Shown here: piece by piece, positions 34,638-43,988 of the stretch
How positions within the stretch are numbered: the stretch's first letter is position 1
Layout of the letters: the number at the start of each line of letters is the position of its first letter
DNA from: Pseudoalteromonas fuliginea
Lineage (GTDB): Bacteria > Pseudomonadota > Gammaproteobacteria > Enterobacterales > Alteromonadaceae
Reading direction: 5' to 3'
Length of the DNA stretch: 64,000 bases
NCBI RefSeq assembly: GCF_000690055.1
Contig: NZ_JJNZ01000026.1
Span: forward strand, 1-64,000
The notes under the pieces: model-generated
Database searches by the model: none
Told to the model about the DNA's origin: nothing
What the model saw: only the letters and a program-made list of their open reading frames with translations
Position numbers and translations under genes: made by a program

Positions 34638-36599
34638 TCAAATACTGCGGGCAATTTGCAATGCTTCAAATATCGCGCGCTTAGCGTCAATTGCTGAAGC
34701 GAGTTTAGCACCGCCTATGACATGTACTTTAGCATTATCAAGTTGATTTTTGAGCACTTCATTATTTGATACCTGCCCGATACAGGCAATAACAGTATCA
34801 ACTGGTAAGGTTTGTGTCTCACCTGCAACAGTTATGGATAAACCATTTTTATCAAAACTGTTATATTGGCAATCAGCAATTTGCTTAACACCATGTTGTT
34901 TTGCGACTTGGCGATGTATCCAGCCTGTTGTTTTGCCTAACTCACTACCAAAGCGCCCTGCACTTCGCTTTAACATGTATAATTGGCGTTCATCTTTATG
35001 TGGTTGTGGCTCACATTCAATGCCCCATTGCGTTTTAAAATCGCTAATAGTTTGTGATTTGTGCTCACTTAAAAATGCGACCATATCAAAACCTATGCCA
35101 CCTGCGCCTAAAATTGCAATTGATTTACCCAGCTCTACTTCGCCACGAATAACTTCGTCGTAGGCAAAAACACGTTTACCATCATTACACTTAATCGTTG
35201 CTTCACGTGGTCTTACACCTGTAGCAAAAATAATATCATCATAGCTTTCAAGCATACTGTCATTATAAGCTTTACCCAATTTAACACTCACATTTAAACG
35301 TGCTAACTCATTAGTGTAATAATTTAAAGTGTGGTTAAAGTCTTCTTTACCGGGTATTTGCATAGCTAAATTAAATTGGCCACCCATCTGCTCTTTTTGA
35401 TCAATTAACGTGACGTGATGGCCTTTTTGCGCTAAATAGCAACTTGCCGATAAACCAGCAGGACCGGCCCCCACTACCAATACATTTTTAGCTTTAGTCG
35501 CTTGCTCTAATGGGTAATCTAGCTCAAATGCAGCTTGTGGATTAACTAAACAGGTAGCACGTTTATTCTTAAACACGTGATCTAAACAACCTTGATTACA
35601 CCCAATACAGATATTGATTTGCTTAGATTGCTTATTTACATACTTATTAAAAAACTCAGGGTCAGCCAATAACGGACGAGCCATTGAAATTAAGTCTGCT
35701 TCCCCGGCAGTTAAAATATCATTAGCAATTTCAGGTGTATTAATTCGGTTAACAGCAATTACTGGGACACTAACTACATCTTTTAAGCGTTTTGAAGCTT
35801 CTTTAAATGCACCAGGTGGCACCATACTCGCAATAGTCGGTACACGCGCTTCGTGCCAGCCAATGCCTGTATTAAAAATATCAACGCCCGCTTTTTCAAG
35901 TTCAATAGCTTGAATTGTCACTTCATCGGGTGTTGAGCCATTTGGGATTAAATCTATTACTGATAATCTAAAAATGATTAAAAACTTTTCAGATACTTTT
36001 GCTCTCACTGCTTTAACTATTTCAAGCGCAAGTCGCATTCTGTTTTCTAGGTTACCACCAAACTCATCTTCGCGTTTATTAGTATGAGGCGCCATAAATT
36101 CATTAATTAAATAACCCTCAGAACCCATCACTTCTACGCCATCGTACCCTGCTTTTTCAGCCATATAGGCAGAGTGCGCAAAGTCTTTAATTGTTTTTTT
36201 AATAGACCCTAATGACATAGCTTTAGGTTTATAAGGATTAATAGGTGCTTGTATGGCACTTGGCGCTTGATTGAATGGATGATATGCATAGCGTCCAGCA
36301 TGTAATAGTTGCAGGCAAATTTTCCCGCCATGTTTATGCACAGCATCTGTATATGCGCGATGCTTAAATACGTCATAATAACTATTAAATGAGGAAGAAA
36401 TAGGTGTCAATTTACCGCGTAAATTAGGGCTGTACCCGCCCGTAATTAACATTGCGGTACCGCCCTTGGCACGTGCTTCATAAAAAGCACGCAGGCGTTT
36501 TCGGTTATGCCAGCCTTCTTCTAAGCCCGTATGCATTGAGCCCATCACTAAGCGGTTACGTAATTGTGTGTGTTTTAATTGTAGTTGTTGTTCTAACAT
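34638..36599 (-). CDS. fadH: 2,4-dienoyl-CoA reductase (NADPH), FadH family
   Basis: The 653-residue enzyme has an old-yellow-enzyme FMN barrel (LRNRLVMGSMHTGLEEG, about 10-340), a 4Fe-4S cysteine set (CIGCNQGC and later C in RATCLVNP) and FAD/NADPH domains (VLVVGAGPAGLSAS; AILGAGGIGFDMVAF). It reduces 2,4-dienoyl-CoA during oxidation of unsaturated fatty acids. The start at 36599 follows GGGGCAGAGG; a frame to 36704 would run through a FadR-like operator. The N-terminus lacks about ten residues found in E. coli FadH (YPSLFAPLDL-like), so it may be a divergent paralogue. Confidence 0.85.
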   Translation of the reverse strand: MLEQQLQLKHTQLRNRLVMGSMHTGLEEGWHNRKRLRAFYEARAKGGTAMLITGGYSPNLRGKLTPISSSFNSYYDVFKHRAYTDAVHKHGGKICLQLLHAGRYAYHPFNQAPSAIQAPINPYKPKAMSLGSIKKTIKDFAHSAYMAEKAGYDGVEVMGSEGYLINEFMAPHTNKREDEFGGNLENRMRLALEIVKAVRAKVSEKFLIIFRLSVIDLIPNGSTPDEVTIQAIELEKAGVDIFNTGIGWHEARVPTIASMVPPGAFKEASKRLKDVVSVPVIAVNRINTPEIANDILTAGEADLISMARPLLADPEFFNKYVNKQSKQINICIGCNQGCLDHVFKNKRATCLVNPQAAFELDYPLEQATKAKNVLVVGAGPAGLSASCYLAQKGHHVTLIDQKEQMGGQFNLAMQIPGKEDFNHTLNYYTNELARLNVSVKLGKAYNDSMLESYDDIIFATGVRPREATIKCNDGKRVFAYDEVIRGEVELGKSIAILGAGGIGFDMVAFLSEHKSQTISDFKTQWGIECEPQPHKDERQLYMLKRSAGRFGSELGKTTGWIHRQVAKQHGVKQIADCQYNSFDKNGLSITVAGETQTLPVDTVIACIGQVSNNEVLKNQLDNAKVHVIGGAKLASAIDAKRAIFEALQIARSI

Positions 36600-36612
36600 C
36601 CTCTGCCCCGTT

Positions 36613-36629
36613 AACTGGTCTAACCTGTA
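36613..36629. promoter_or_regulatory. FadR-like operator before fadH
   Basis: AACTGGTCTAACCTGTA lies 14 bases upstream of the fadH ATG and closely fits the E. coli-type FadR pattern (A-x-CTGGTC-x-GACC-x-GTT). It would repress fadH when long-chain acyl-CoA is absent. Confidence 0.55.
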
Positions 36630-36889
36630 TACATTAGCTAATTCTGCTTCAATGGCAAGTAATAAGCAATATTTGACTGCATTTAATTGTGAACCTCTTA
36701 ACATAATTAACTAATTTTTAATGCGCATTAATTTGATGCAAAAAAATTATTAAATACTTCAAAAATACTGTATTTATGGGCACTTAAACACATTCATAAA
36801 CACTTCGTTACGATTTAGCAGTTAAATTTTTTTTTATTCTAGGATAAGATGGGACAAACGTATTAGCTGTACCAAATTAAGGAGCTATT

Positions 36890-38755
36890 TTGATAGCAAA
36901 AATATTTAAAGGTATTTGGGCTGGGATTAACTTTTCTCGTCGATTAGTACTTAACATTTTGTTTTTATTACTTGTAATTGTTTTTATTGCGGGTATATCA
37001 AGCGATGACGATAAAATAATTATTGAAGATGGTTCTGTTCTAAGATTAAATCTTAATGGTCCTATTGTAGAAGAAAAAACATACATTGATCCAATTGAAG
37101 CAGCTATCAGCGATGTGACATCAGGTTCAGAAGCACCAAGTGAAATTTTAATAGATGATATCGTTGAAGTAATTAATGAAGCGACTAAAGATGAACGCAT
37201 TACTGTGTTACTTCTTGATTTACAAGAAATGCCTAAAGCACATTTGAATAAGCTTAAGCAAATTTCAAGTGCCATTGACCGCTTTAAAGAAACAGGTAAA
37301 AAAGTTATTGCATCAGGCTATTACTATACGCAAGCGCAATACTATATAGCATCGCATGCTGATGAAATTGCTATGCACCCTTACGGTAGCGTTGCAATTG
37401 AGGGGTATGGCATGTACCCACTTTACTTCAAAGATGCACTTGAAAAACTTGAAGTAACGCAGCATATTTTCCGTGTTGGTACTTTCAAGTCGGCAGTAGA
37501 ACCTTTTATCCGTAATGACATGTCTGATGCAGCGAAAGAAGCTAACCGTGTTTGGTTAGGCGCTCTTTGGAGTGAATACAAACAAGATGTTGCTGCAGTA
37601 CGCCCTTTTGATGAATCAAACTTTGACGAAACAATGGATGTGTATTTAGCAAAAATGCAAGCCGCAAATGGTGACGCTGGTAAATATGCACTTGATCATC
37701 AATGGGTTGATTCGTTAAAAACAAGCCAACAGATCCGCCAACAACTTATAGACTTAGTTGGCACACAAGAAGATGGTAAAACATTTAAGCAAGTATCATT
37801 TCGTGAATACTTAAGCTTAGTTAAACCACCTATTGCATTTGATAATCCACTAACTGAAAAAGTAGCCGTTGTTGTTGCAAAAGGCACAATTGTTGACGGT
37901 GAACGTAAAGCTGGCGAAATTGGTGGCGACTCTACTGCCGCCCTTCTTCGTAAAGCACGCCTTGATGATAAAGTTAAAGCAGTTGTACTTCGTATCGACT
38001 CTGGTGGTGGTAGCATGTTTGCCTCTGAAGTTATTCGTGCTGAAGTGCTCGCACTAAAGGCAGCGGGTAAACCGGTTATTGCTTCAATGAGTTCTGTAGC
38101 AGCATCGGGCGGTTATTGGATTGCCTCTGCAGCAAACGAAATTTGGGCAGCGCCGAGTACAATAACAGGTTCTATTGGTGTGTTTGGTACGTTTATGACA
38201 TTTGAAAAAACCTTGTCTAAAATTGGTGTTTATTCAGATGGTGTTGCAACAACTGAAATGGCAGGTTTTTCTATCACTCGCCCACTAAACGAAAAAATGG
38301 GCCAAATAATTCAAATGAGTGTTGAAGAAGCATACGGTCGCTTTTTAAATGTTGTGGCCGAAGCACGTAATATGACCCCAGAGCAAGTTGATAAAATAGC
38401 ACAAGGCCGCGTATGGATTGCTTCGCAAGCTCTAGAGTTAGGCTTGGTAGATAAGCTTGGTGATAAACAAGATGCAATTGATGCTGCAGCTGCTCTTGCA
38501 AAACTAAATCACTACGAAGTTAAAACAATGACGCAAGATTTAAGCCCGCAAGAAAAAATGATGCAAGATATCTTTGGAAATGCGTCGATTAAATCAATGT
38601 TAGGCCTACAATCACAAAAAACATCAGTGCTCGCTACGCAAGCTAACTTGCAAAGCGTTATTAACCAATTAAGTACTGAAGTTGAAAACCTTAAAGATTA
38701 CAACGATCCACAAGGTGTATATGCACGCTGTCTAGTGTGTGACGTTGCACAATAA
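36890..38755 (+). CDS. sppA: Signal peptide peptidase SppA (protease IV, long form)
   Basis: The 621-residue protein starts with TTG; AAGGAG lies seven bases upstream and no better ATG exists. An N-terminal membrane anchor (LVLNILFLLLVIVFIAGI, about 17-35) is followed by two S49 domains. The lysine of the Ser/Lys dyad is in RVGTFKSAVEPF and the serine in SMSSVAASGGYWIA, as in E. coli SppA. It degrades cleaved signal peptides in the periplasmic face of the inner membrane. The 38809 terminator follows its stop by about 55 bases. Confidence 0.93.
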   Translation: MIAKIFKGIWAGINFSRRLVLNILFLLLVIVFIAGISSDDDKIIIEDGSVLRLNLNGPIVEEKTYIDPIEAAISDVTSGSEAPSEILIDDIVEVINEATKDERITVLLLDLQEMPKAHLNKLKQISSAIDRFKETGKKVIASGYYYTQAQYYIASHADEIAMHPYGSVAIEGYGMYPLYFKDALEKLEVTQHIFRVGTFKSAVEPFIRNDMSDAAKEANRVWLGALWSEYKQDVAAVRPFDESNFDETMDVYLAKMQAANGDAGKYALDHQWVDSLKTSQQIRQQLIDLVGTQEDGKTFKQVSFREYLSLVKPPIAFDNPLTEKVAVVVAKGTIVDGERKAGEIGGDSTAALLRKARLDDKVKAVVLRIDSGGGSMFASEVIRAEVLALKAAGKPVIASMSSVAASGGYWIASAANEIWAAPSTITGSIGVFGTFMTFEKTLSKIGVYSDGVATTEMAGFSITRPLNEKMGQIIQMSVEEAYGRFLNVVAEARNMTPEQVDKIAQGRVWIASQALELGLVDKLGDKQDAIDAAAALAKLNHYEVKTMTQDLSPQEKMMQDIFGNASIKSMLGLQSQKTSVLATQANLQSVINQLSTEVENLKDYNDPQGVYARCLVCDVAQ

Positions 38756-38808
38756 AAGTGCATCGCTTCGTCTAATCAGCTGTATTTGAAGCTGCTTAAC
38801 GTTATACT

Positions 38809-38832
38809 AAGCCCAGTTTTTTTACTGGGCTT
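38809..38832 (+). terminator. sppA terminator abutting the ansA start codon
   Basis: AAGCCCAGT and ACTGGGCTT with a 6-T loop are followed by TTTTT and then directly by the ansA ATG at 38838. Confidence 0.85.
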
Positions 38833-38837
38833 TTTTT

Positions 38838-39848
38838 ATGAAACGCAAACGCATTTATATCGCTTACACTGGCGGTACTATAGGGATGAAAAAATCGAGC
38901 CGTGGTTACATTCCGGCCGAAGGCTTTTTAACTGAGACAGTGGTCAACAACGCTGAATTTAATCGTGATGAAATGCCTTTATTTGATATTCACGAATACT
39001 GTCCTCTTATTGATTCGTCTGATATGTCGCCTGCTCATTGGCAACTTATTGCTGATGATATTAAAAGTAAGTATCAACAATACGATGGTTTTGTTGTTCT
39101 GCACGGCACTGACACAATGGCGTACACCGCCTCTGCACTTTCGTTCATGTTTGAAAATCTGACTAAGCCTGTGATTGTAACCGGCTCGCAAATTCCGCTT
39201 TCACAATTGCGCTCAGACGGACAAGTCAACTTGCTTAACGCAATGTATTTAGCCGCAAACTATCCGATTGCTGAAGTAAGCTTGTTTTTCAATAACCAGC
39301 TATTTAGAGGAAATAGAGCAACAAAAGCCCATGCTGACGGTTTTAATGCATTTGCATCGCCTAACCTTGAACCTTTAGCGCTATCTGGTATTAGTATTCA
39401 ACTTATTAAAGGTCAGCTTAGCCCTTACGTTGAAAACGAGCTGCAAGTAACGCCTATAACGCCCCAACCTATCGGGGTGCTATATTTATACCCAGGTATT
39501 AGCCGAGACGTAGTTAAAAGCTTAGTAAACGACAATATTAAAGCCTTGGTCTTACTTAGTTTTGGAGTGGGTAATGCACCTCAAGATCCAGAATTTTTAT
39601 CGGTGCTAAGTGAAGCAAGTAAGCGCGGAATGGTCATCGTTAATTTAACCCAATGTTTAAAAGGTCATGTAAACATGGGGGGGTATGCAACAGGTAACGC
39701 ATTATTAAATATTGGTGTTATTAGTGGATATGATATGACGTTAGAAGCCTGTTTAACTAAGTTACATTACTTATTTAGTCAAAAGCTTGAAATTGAGACT
39801 ATTCGCCATTTAATGCAAGACAATTTACGTGGTGAATTAAGCAGATAA
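38838..39848 (+). CDS. ansA: L-asparaginase I, cytoplasmic type
   Basis: The 336-residue protein follows E. coli AnsA: IYIAYTGGTIGMKKS with the first catalytic threonine, VLHGTDTMAYTASALSFM with the second Thr-Asp pair, and VTGSQIPLSQLRSDGQ. It hydrolyses asparagine to aspartate and ammonia in the cytoplasm. The family start is the ATG at 38838, but upstream there is only the sppA terminator and no ribosome-binding site, so translation may depend on read-through, leaderless initiation or an unusual mechanism. Confidence 0.93.
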   Translation: MKRKRIYIAYTGGTIGMKKSSRGYIPAEGFLTETVVNNAEFNRDEMPLFDIHEYCPLIDSSDMSPAHWQLIADDIKSKYQQYDGFVVLHGTDTMAYTASALSFMFENLTKPVIVTGSQIPLSQLRSDGQVNLLNAMYLAANYPIAEVSLFFNNQLFRGNRATKAHADGFNAFASPNLEPLALSGISIQLIKGQLSPYVENELQVTPITPQPIGVLYLYPGISRDVVKSLVNDNIKALVLLSFGVGNAPQDPEFLSVLSEASKRGMVIVNLTQCLKGHVNMGGYATGNALLNIGVISGYDMTLEACLTKLHYLFSQKLEIETIRHLMQDNLRGELSR

Positions 39849-39868
39849 TAACGCACAACTAAAAACAA

Positions 39869-39894
39869 AAAGGCACGCTAATAAGCGTGCCTTT
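39869..39894. terminator. Bidirectional terminator between ansA and gnd
   Basis: AAAGGCACGC and GCGTGCCTTT with a 6-base loop serve two convergent genes. Confidence 0.85.
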
Positions 39895-39915
39895 AAACTT
39901 TTAAACAATTGCTTA

Positions 39916-41289
39916 TTATCTAACTTTAGCGTCTATCTCTACTAAATCTGTTAAATGGCACATTTCACCACTGTGGGTTTTAATACCGTGTTCACCAAAG
40001 TAATCACGCTGGGCTTGTACTAAATGCCCATTACTTGGTGTAGTTAACGTCGCTAAATAAGTTTGCGATGAGCTAAGCACTGGAAACGCTAAGCCAGACA
40101 TAATTGCTTGGCCTGTTACCTTACGAAGTGCCGCAGCTTCTTTATCAAGAGAATCAATAAATTCAACGCCTTGCGCTACGCTATCTAAATAATCGGCGCG
40201 AATAATACAACCTGCGCGCCAAGTTTGTAATGTTTTAGATAAATCAACTTTCCATTGATGTGTACGCGATGCACCCTTTATAAGCGCTAAACCTTGGCGA
40301 TAAGCCAATAAGCTTGCAAGCGTAAATGCATCTTTTAGCTCTTCTAAATCAATATCAACGTTGTTGGTTGATTTAGTTGCATATGTCATCTCTTGTGCGG
40401 CAGTTGTATCGCATGCATTGGTTAAATGACGAGCTTGCACAGCAGCAACAAGTGAAGGGACAGCAATACCAAGTTCGAGTGCATTTTGCGCAGTCCAGAG
40501 ACCGGTCCCTTTGGCGCCAACTTTATTATCAATTAAGTCCGCAAGCGGAACATTTTTTTGATTTTCAAGGGATAAGATATGGCTAGAAATCGAAAGCAGG
40601 TAACTATTTAATTGACCTTTTGACCAATCATCAAAAATAGCAGCCACTTCTTTGGGTGAACGGCCTGTGCCTAAACGAAGCAATTGGTACACTTCAGCGA
40701 TTAATTGCATCAGTGCATATTCAATACCGTTGTGAACCATTTTTACAAAATGACCACTCGCAGACTGGCCTACACGCGCAAAGCATGAGTCGCCATTATA
40801 GCTTGCAGCTACTTTTTCAAACCAAGGTTCAATACGTTCCCAACCACCCTCAGAACCACTTGCCATCATTGCAGGGCCATGACGAGCGCCTTCTGCACCA
40901 CCAGAAATACCCATAGTGGCAAATTCAAATTTATTTTGGTACTTAAGTTTACGCGTTATACCGTCTTTATAATTACTGTTACCACAATCAACAATCATGT
41001 CATTGCAATCAACGCCCGCATCCACCAGTTCATTACAAACTGTATCAACTAGCTCACCAGCAGGAACAAGCAGTAAGATTGAACGAGGTACTTCTAAACG
41101 CTTTACCATGTCTCTTAAATCAGAAACAATATGCAGTCTATCGGCCATACCTTGCGATTTAGCACAACTTAATAACTCTTCACCCGCATGCGGATTTTTG
41201 TCATAAGCGACTAGCGTAATCCCTTTTTCAATCAAGTTTAAAGCAAGATTTTTCCCCATAACGCCTAACCCGACTAATGCAACTTGCAT
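39916..41289 (-). CDS. gnd: 6-phosphogluconate dehydrogenase, decarboxylating
   Basis: The 457-residue protein has the N-terminal Rossmann motif ALVGLGVMGKNLALN and the family signature region (MGISGGAEGARHGPAMM, with the catalytic lysine in GHFVKMVHNGIEYA). It oxidises 6-phosphogluconate to ribulose 5-phosphate and CO2 with NADP in the pentose phosphate pathway. It is divergent from pykA across 370 bases that hold a perfect TGACACCGGTGTCA palindrome, so carbon-source control of both is likely. The total is about ten residues shorter than E. coli Gnd. Confidence 0.93.
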   Translation of the reverse strand: MQVALVGLGVMGKNLALNLIEKGITLVAYDKNPHAGEELLSCAKSQGMADRLHIVSDLRDMVKRLEVPRSILLLVPAGELVDTVCNELVDAGVDCNDMIVDCGNSNYKDGITRKLKYQNKFEFATMGISGGAEGARHGPAMMASGSEGGWERIEPWFEKVAASYNGDSCFARVGQSASGHFVKMVHNGIEYALMQLIAEVYQLLRLGTGRSPKEVAAIFDDWSKGQLNSYLLSISSHILSLENQKNVPLADLIDNKVGAKGTGLWTAQNALELGIAVPSLVAAVQARHLTNACDTTAAQEMTYATKSTNNVDIDLEELKDAFTLASLLAYRQGLALIKGASRTHQWKVDLSKTLQTWRAGCIIRADYLDSVAQGVEFIDSLDKEAAALRKVTGQAIMSGLAFPVLSSSQTYLATLTTPSNGHLVQAQRDYFGEHGIKTHSGEMCHLTDLVEIDAKVR

Positions 41290-41662
41290 TTAGTGTCCTC
41301 CTCGGTAACAACTATTTGGTTAGTGAATGTAAATAATACCGTGTGCATTATACTGATACAGTCATAAAAGACTAATCACATAACTAATACAACATGCTTT
41401 TTTAATATAGATAAATAAGCTACGCGATTATATCAAACATCAGTGCTCTCAGGGTGACAAAAAGCAATGCTATTTAAAATTTAAGAACATTGACGCATTC
41501 TGACACCGGTGTCATAATGATGACACAATAGTTTTGTATAAAATAGTGGCAATAATACAAACATTGTCCATAACTAAAAATATTTTTACCTTTTTGTATT
41601 TGTATTTTAAATAACAAAACAACCGTTAACCCGCTTACATCTTAAGCACACAGGAGAATTTG
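41290..41662. other. gnd-pykA divergent regulatory region
   Basis: The 373-base gap holds the palindrome at 41501-41514 and AT-rich promoter DNA for both genes. No gene was seen. Confidence 0.6.
41501..41514. promoter_or_regulatory. LacI-type palindrome TGACACCGGTGTCA
   Basis: A perfect 14-base palindrome with a central CG, the usual form of LacI/GalR operators, lies 149 bases before pykA. A half-like TGACAC follows at 41521. Confidence 0.5.
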
Positions 41663-43099
41663 ATGCTAAGACGCACAAAAATAGTCGCTACCCTTGGGCC
41701 TGCTACCGATAGAGATAACAATTTAGAAAAAATTATTCGCGCCGGCGCTAACGTTGTACGTTTAAACTTCTCACATGGTATTGCACAAGATCATAAAGAC
41801 CGTGCGCAAGCTGTACGCGATATTGCAAAAAAATTAGGCAAGCATATTGCCATCCTTGCTGACCTTCAAGGCCCTAAAATCCGCGTTTCTACTTTTAAAG
41901 AAGGTAAAGTAACGCTTGCTGTGGGTGCAAAGTTCACTCTTGATGCAAAAATGGAAAAAGGCGAAGGCGATGTTAACTCTGTAGGTATTGATTATAAAGA
42001 ATTACCTAACGATGTTAGCCCTAACGACTTACTCCTCCTAAATGACGGCCTTATCCAACTAAGTGTTGATGAAGTAGCTGGGCACTTAGTACATTGTACT
42101 GTAACTGTTGGCGGTGTTTTATCTAACAATAAAGGTATTAACCGTTTAGGTGGTGGCTTAACTGCTCCAGCATTTACTGAAAAAGATAAAGAAGATTTAA
42201 TCACGGCAGCTGAAATTGACGTAGATTATATAGCAGTTTCATTCCCTCGTAGTGGCGATGATATGCGCTACGTTCGCTCTCTAGCTGAAGCGGCTGGTTC
42301 AAAAGCACAACTACTTGCAAAAATTGAACGTGCTGAAGCCGTTGAAACACAAGAAGCTGTTGATGACATTATTTTAGCGTCTGACGCTGTAATGGTTGCT
42401 CGTGGTGATTTAGGTGTTGAAATTGGTGATGCTGCACTAATGGGCAAGCAAAAACTAATTATTCGTCGTGCTCGTTCATTAAACCGTACTGTAGTAACAG
42501 CAACGCAAATGATGGAATCGATGATCGATAACCCGATGCCCACTCGTGCAGAAGTTATGGATGTTGCAAATGCTGTTCTTGATGGAACAGATGCTGTAAT
42601 GCTTTCTGCTGAAACAGCGGCTGGTGATTACCCTGAAGAAACAGTTGCTACAATGGCACGTGTTTGTTTAGGTGCTGAATCTCAAAAAGAAACACACGTT
42701 TCTAAACATCGTTTAGATAGTCGCTTTTCTAATAATGCTGAATCAATTGCCCTTTCTGCTATGTATGCAGCAAACCATTTAGATTCTGTTAAAGCAATCA
42801 TCACACTAACTGAATCTGGCAGTACGGCTAAACTGATGTCGCGTATTAGCTCTGGTTTACCAATCTACTCGCTTTCACGTCATGCAAGTACGTTAGGTCA
42901 AACGGCACTTTATCGTGGTGTTTACCCAGTATTTTTTGATTCTACAAAAACTGAAAAAGACGGTATGGTAAAAGCAGCACTTGATACTTTAGTTGCTCAA
43001 GGCTCTTTAGAATCTGGCGATACAGTGATCATTACTCACGGTGACTCAATGGAAACCGTGGGCGCAACTAACACAATGAAAATCGTAACTGTTGTATAA
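41663..43099 (+). CDS. pykA: Pyruvate kinase
   Basis: The 478-residue enzyme aligns with E. coli PykA throughout: [36 protein letters not shown], the catalytic region [20 protein letters not shown] and [11 protein letters not shown]. It converts phosphoenolpyruvate and ADP to pyruvate and ATP. The ATG at 41663 is six bases after AGGAG; a TTG one codon upstream is too close to the ribosome-binding site. It ends at a strong terminator. Confidence 0.95.
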   Translation: MLRRTKIVATLGPATDRDNNLEKIIRAGANVVRLNFSHGIAQDHKDRAQAVRDIAKKLGKHIAILADLQGPKIRVSTFKEGKVTLAVGAKFTLDAKMEKGEGDVNSVGIDYKELPNDVSPNDLLLLNDGLIQLSVDEVAGHLVHCTVTVGGVLSNNKGINRLGGGLTAPAFTEKDKEDLITAAEIDVDYIAVSFPRSGDDMRYVRSLAEAAGSKAQLLAKIERAEAVETQEAVDDIILASDAVMVARGDLGVEIGDAALMGKQKLIIRRARSLNRTVVTATQMMESMIDNPMPTRAEVMDVANAVLDGTDAVMLSAETAAGDYPEETVATMARVCLGAESQKETHVSKHRLDSRFSNNAESIALSAMYAANHLDSVKAIITLTESGSTAKLMSRISSGLPIYSLSRHASTLGQTALYRGVYPVFFDSTKTEKDGMVKAALDTLVAQGSLESGDTVIITHGDSMETVGATNTMKIVTVV

Positions 43100-43110
43100 T
43101 TACTAAATAT

Positions 43111-43139
43111 AAAAAATGCGAGCTTAGCTCGCATTTTTT
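43111..43139. terminator. Terminator of pykA, bidirectional
   Basis: Thirteen-base perfect arms AAAAAATGCGAGC with loop TTA lie 12 bases past the pykA stop and 25 bases past the opposing lytTR gene's stop. Confidence 0.9.
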
Positions 43140-43163
43140 GTGCCTGTAATAAAAGCGTTGGCT

Positions 43164-43988
43164 TTAACTTGCTAATGCCGCTTTTACTTTATCTCGGTAG
43201 CTTCGGCTTACTTTTAGTTCTTGTCCATTTTCAAGCACCAACAAGTACTCACCACTAACTTGTGTAACCAATTTACTAATTTGTTTTGTGTTAACAATGG
43301 CACTTCGGTGAACGCGGACAAACAAATGAGGATCTAGCTCTTGCTCTAGCTCTTTCATTGTTTTACGTAAAATATGTGTTTGTCCATCTTGGCAATGTAG
43401 GCACATATAATCGCCAGCTGCATCTACCCATTGGATTGTTGCTGCCGGAACGCGAATAATTTCCCCCTGCTCTTTTACGGCTAACGACTCTGGGTAGCGT
43501 CTGTCTGTCAATGTATCGCCAGTGGCTAACTTCTTAAGTATTTCTTCGCAATTATTACCTGTAATACCGGCTACAAAACTCGCTAGTTTTTTCTTATGGG
43601 CGTTGTCTTGCTGCGTTTTTAAATAGGTATGCACTTTTTCTACCGCCTGTTTTAGTCTGTTATCGTCAACGGGTTTTAAAATGTAATCTAATGCATGAAT
43701 CTCAAACGCTTTCACTGCAAATTGGTCAAATGCAGTTACAAACACAATCGCAGGTAATACTTTCGTACTTTCGCTAAGTGCTCGTGCGACTTCAAACCCA
43801 TTCATGCCTGGCATTTGAATATCTAAAAATACCAAATCTATTTTTTCGTTTTTACATGTTTCAATTGCATCAGCACCAGAGCTACATAACTTAATTACTT
43901 CAATGTCTGTAAATTCTGCAAGCCTTACATCTAAACCTTTACGTGCTAATGGTTCGTCATCAACAATAAGTGTTTTTATTTTTATCAT
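43164..43988 (-). CDS. LytTR family response regulator
   Basis: The 274-residue protein has a receiver domain (about 4-125, with acidic pair VDDEP and phosphorylated Asp in VFLDIQMPGMNGFEV) and a C-terminal LytTR DNA-binding domain (about 165-274; ESLAVKEQGEIIRVPAA, HILRKTMKELEQEL, FVRVHRSAIVNT). It pairs with the kinase upstream through an ATGA overlap. LytTR proteins often control cell-surface or secondary functions; targets are not visible here. Confidence 0.92.
   Translation of the reverse strand: MIKIKTLIVDDEPLARKGLDVRLAEFTDIEVIKLCSSGADAIETCKNEKIDLVFLDIQMPGMNGFEVARALSESTKVLPAIVFVTAFDQFAVKAFEIHALDYILKPVDDNRLKQAVEKVHTYLKTQQDNAHKKKLASFVAGITGNNCEEILKKLATGDTLTDRRYPESLAVKEQGEIIRVPAATIQWVDAAGDYMCLHCQDGQTHILRKTMKELEQELDPHLFVRVHRSAIVNTKQISKLVTQVSGEYLLVLENGQELKVSRSYRDKVKAALAS

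Noticed and set aside
43285..43305. GTGTTAACAATGG, similar to the PUL operator
   Set aside because: It lies within the lytTR coding region, away from any promoter, and is not palindromic beyond the core.
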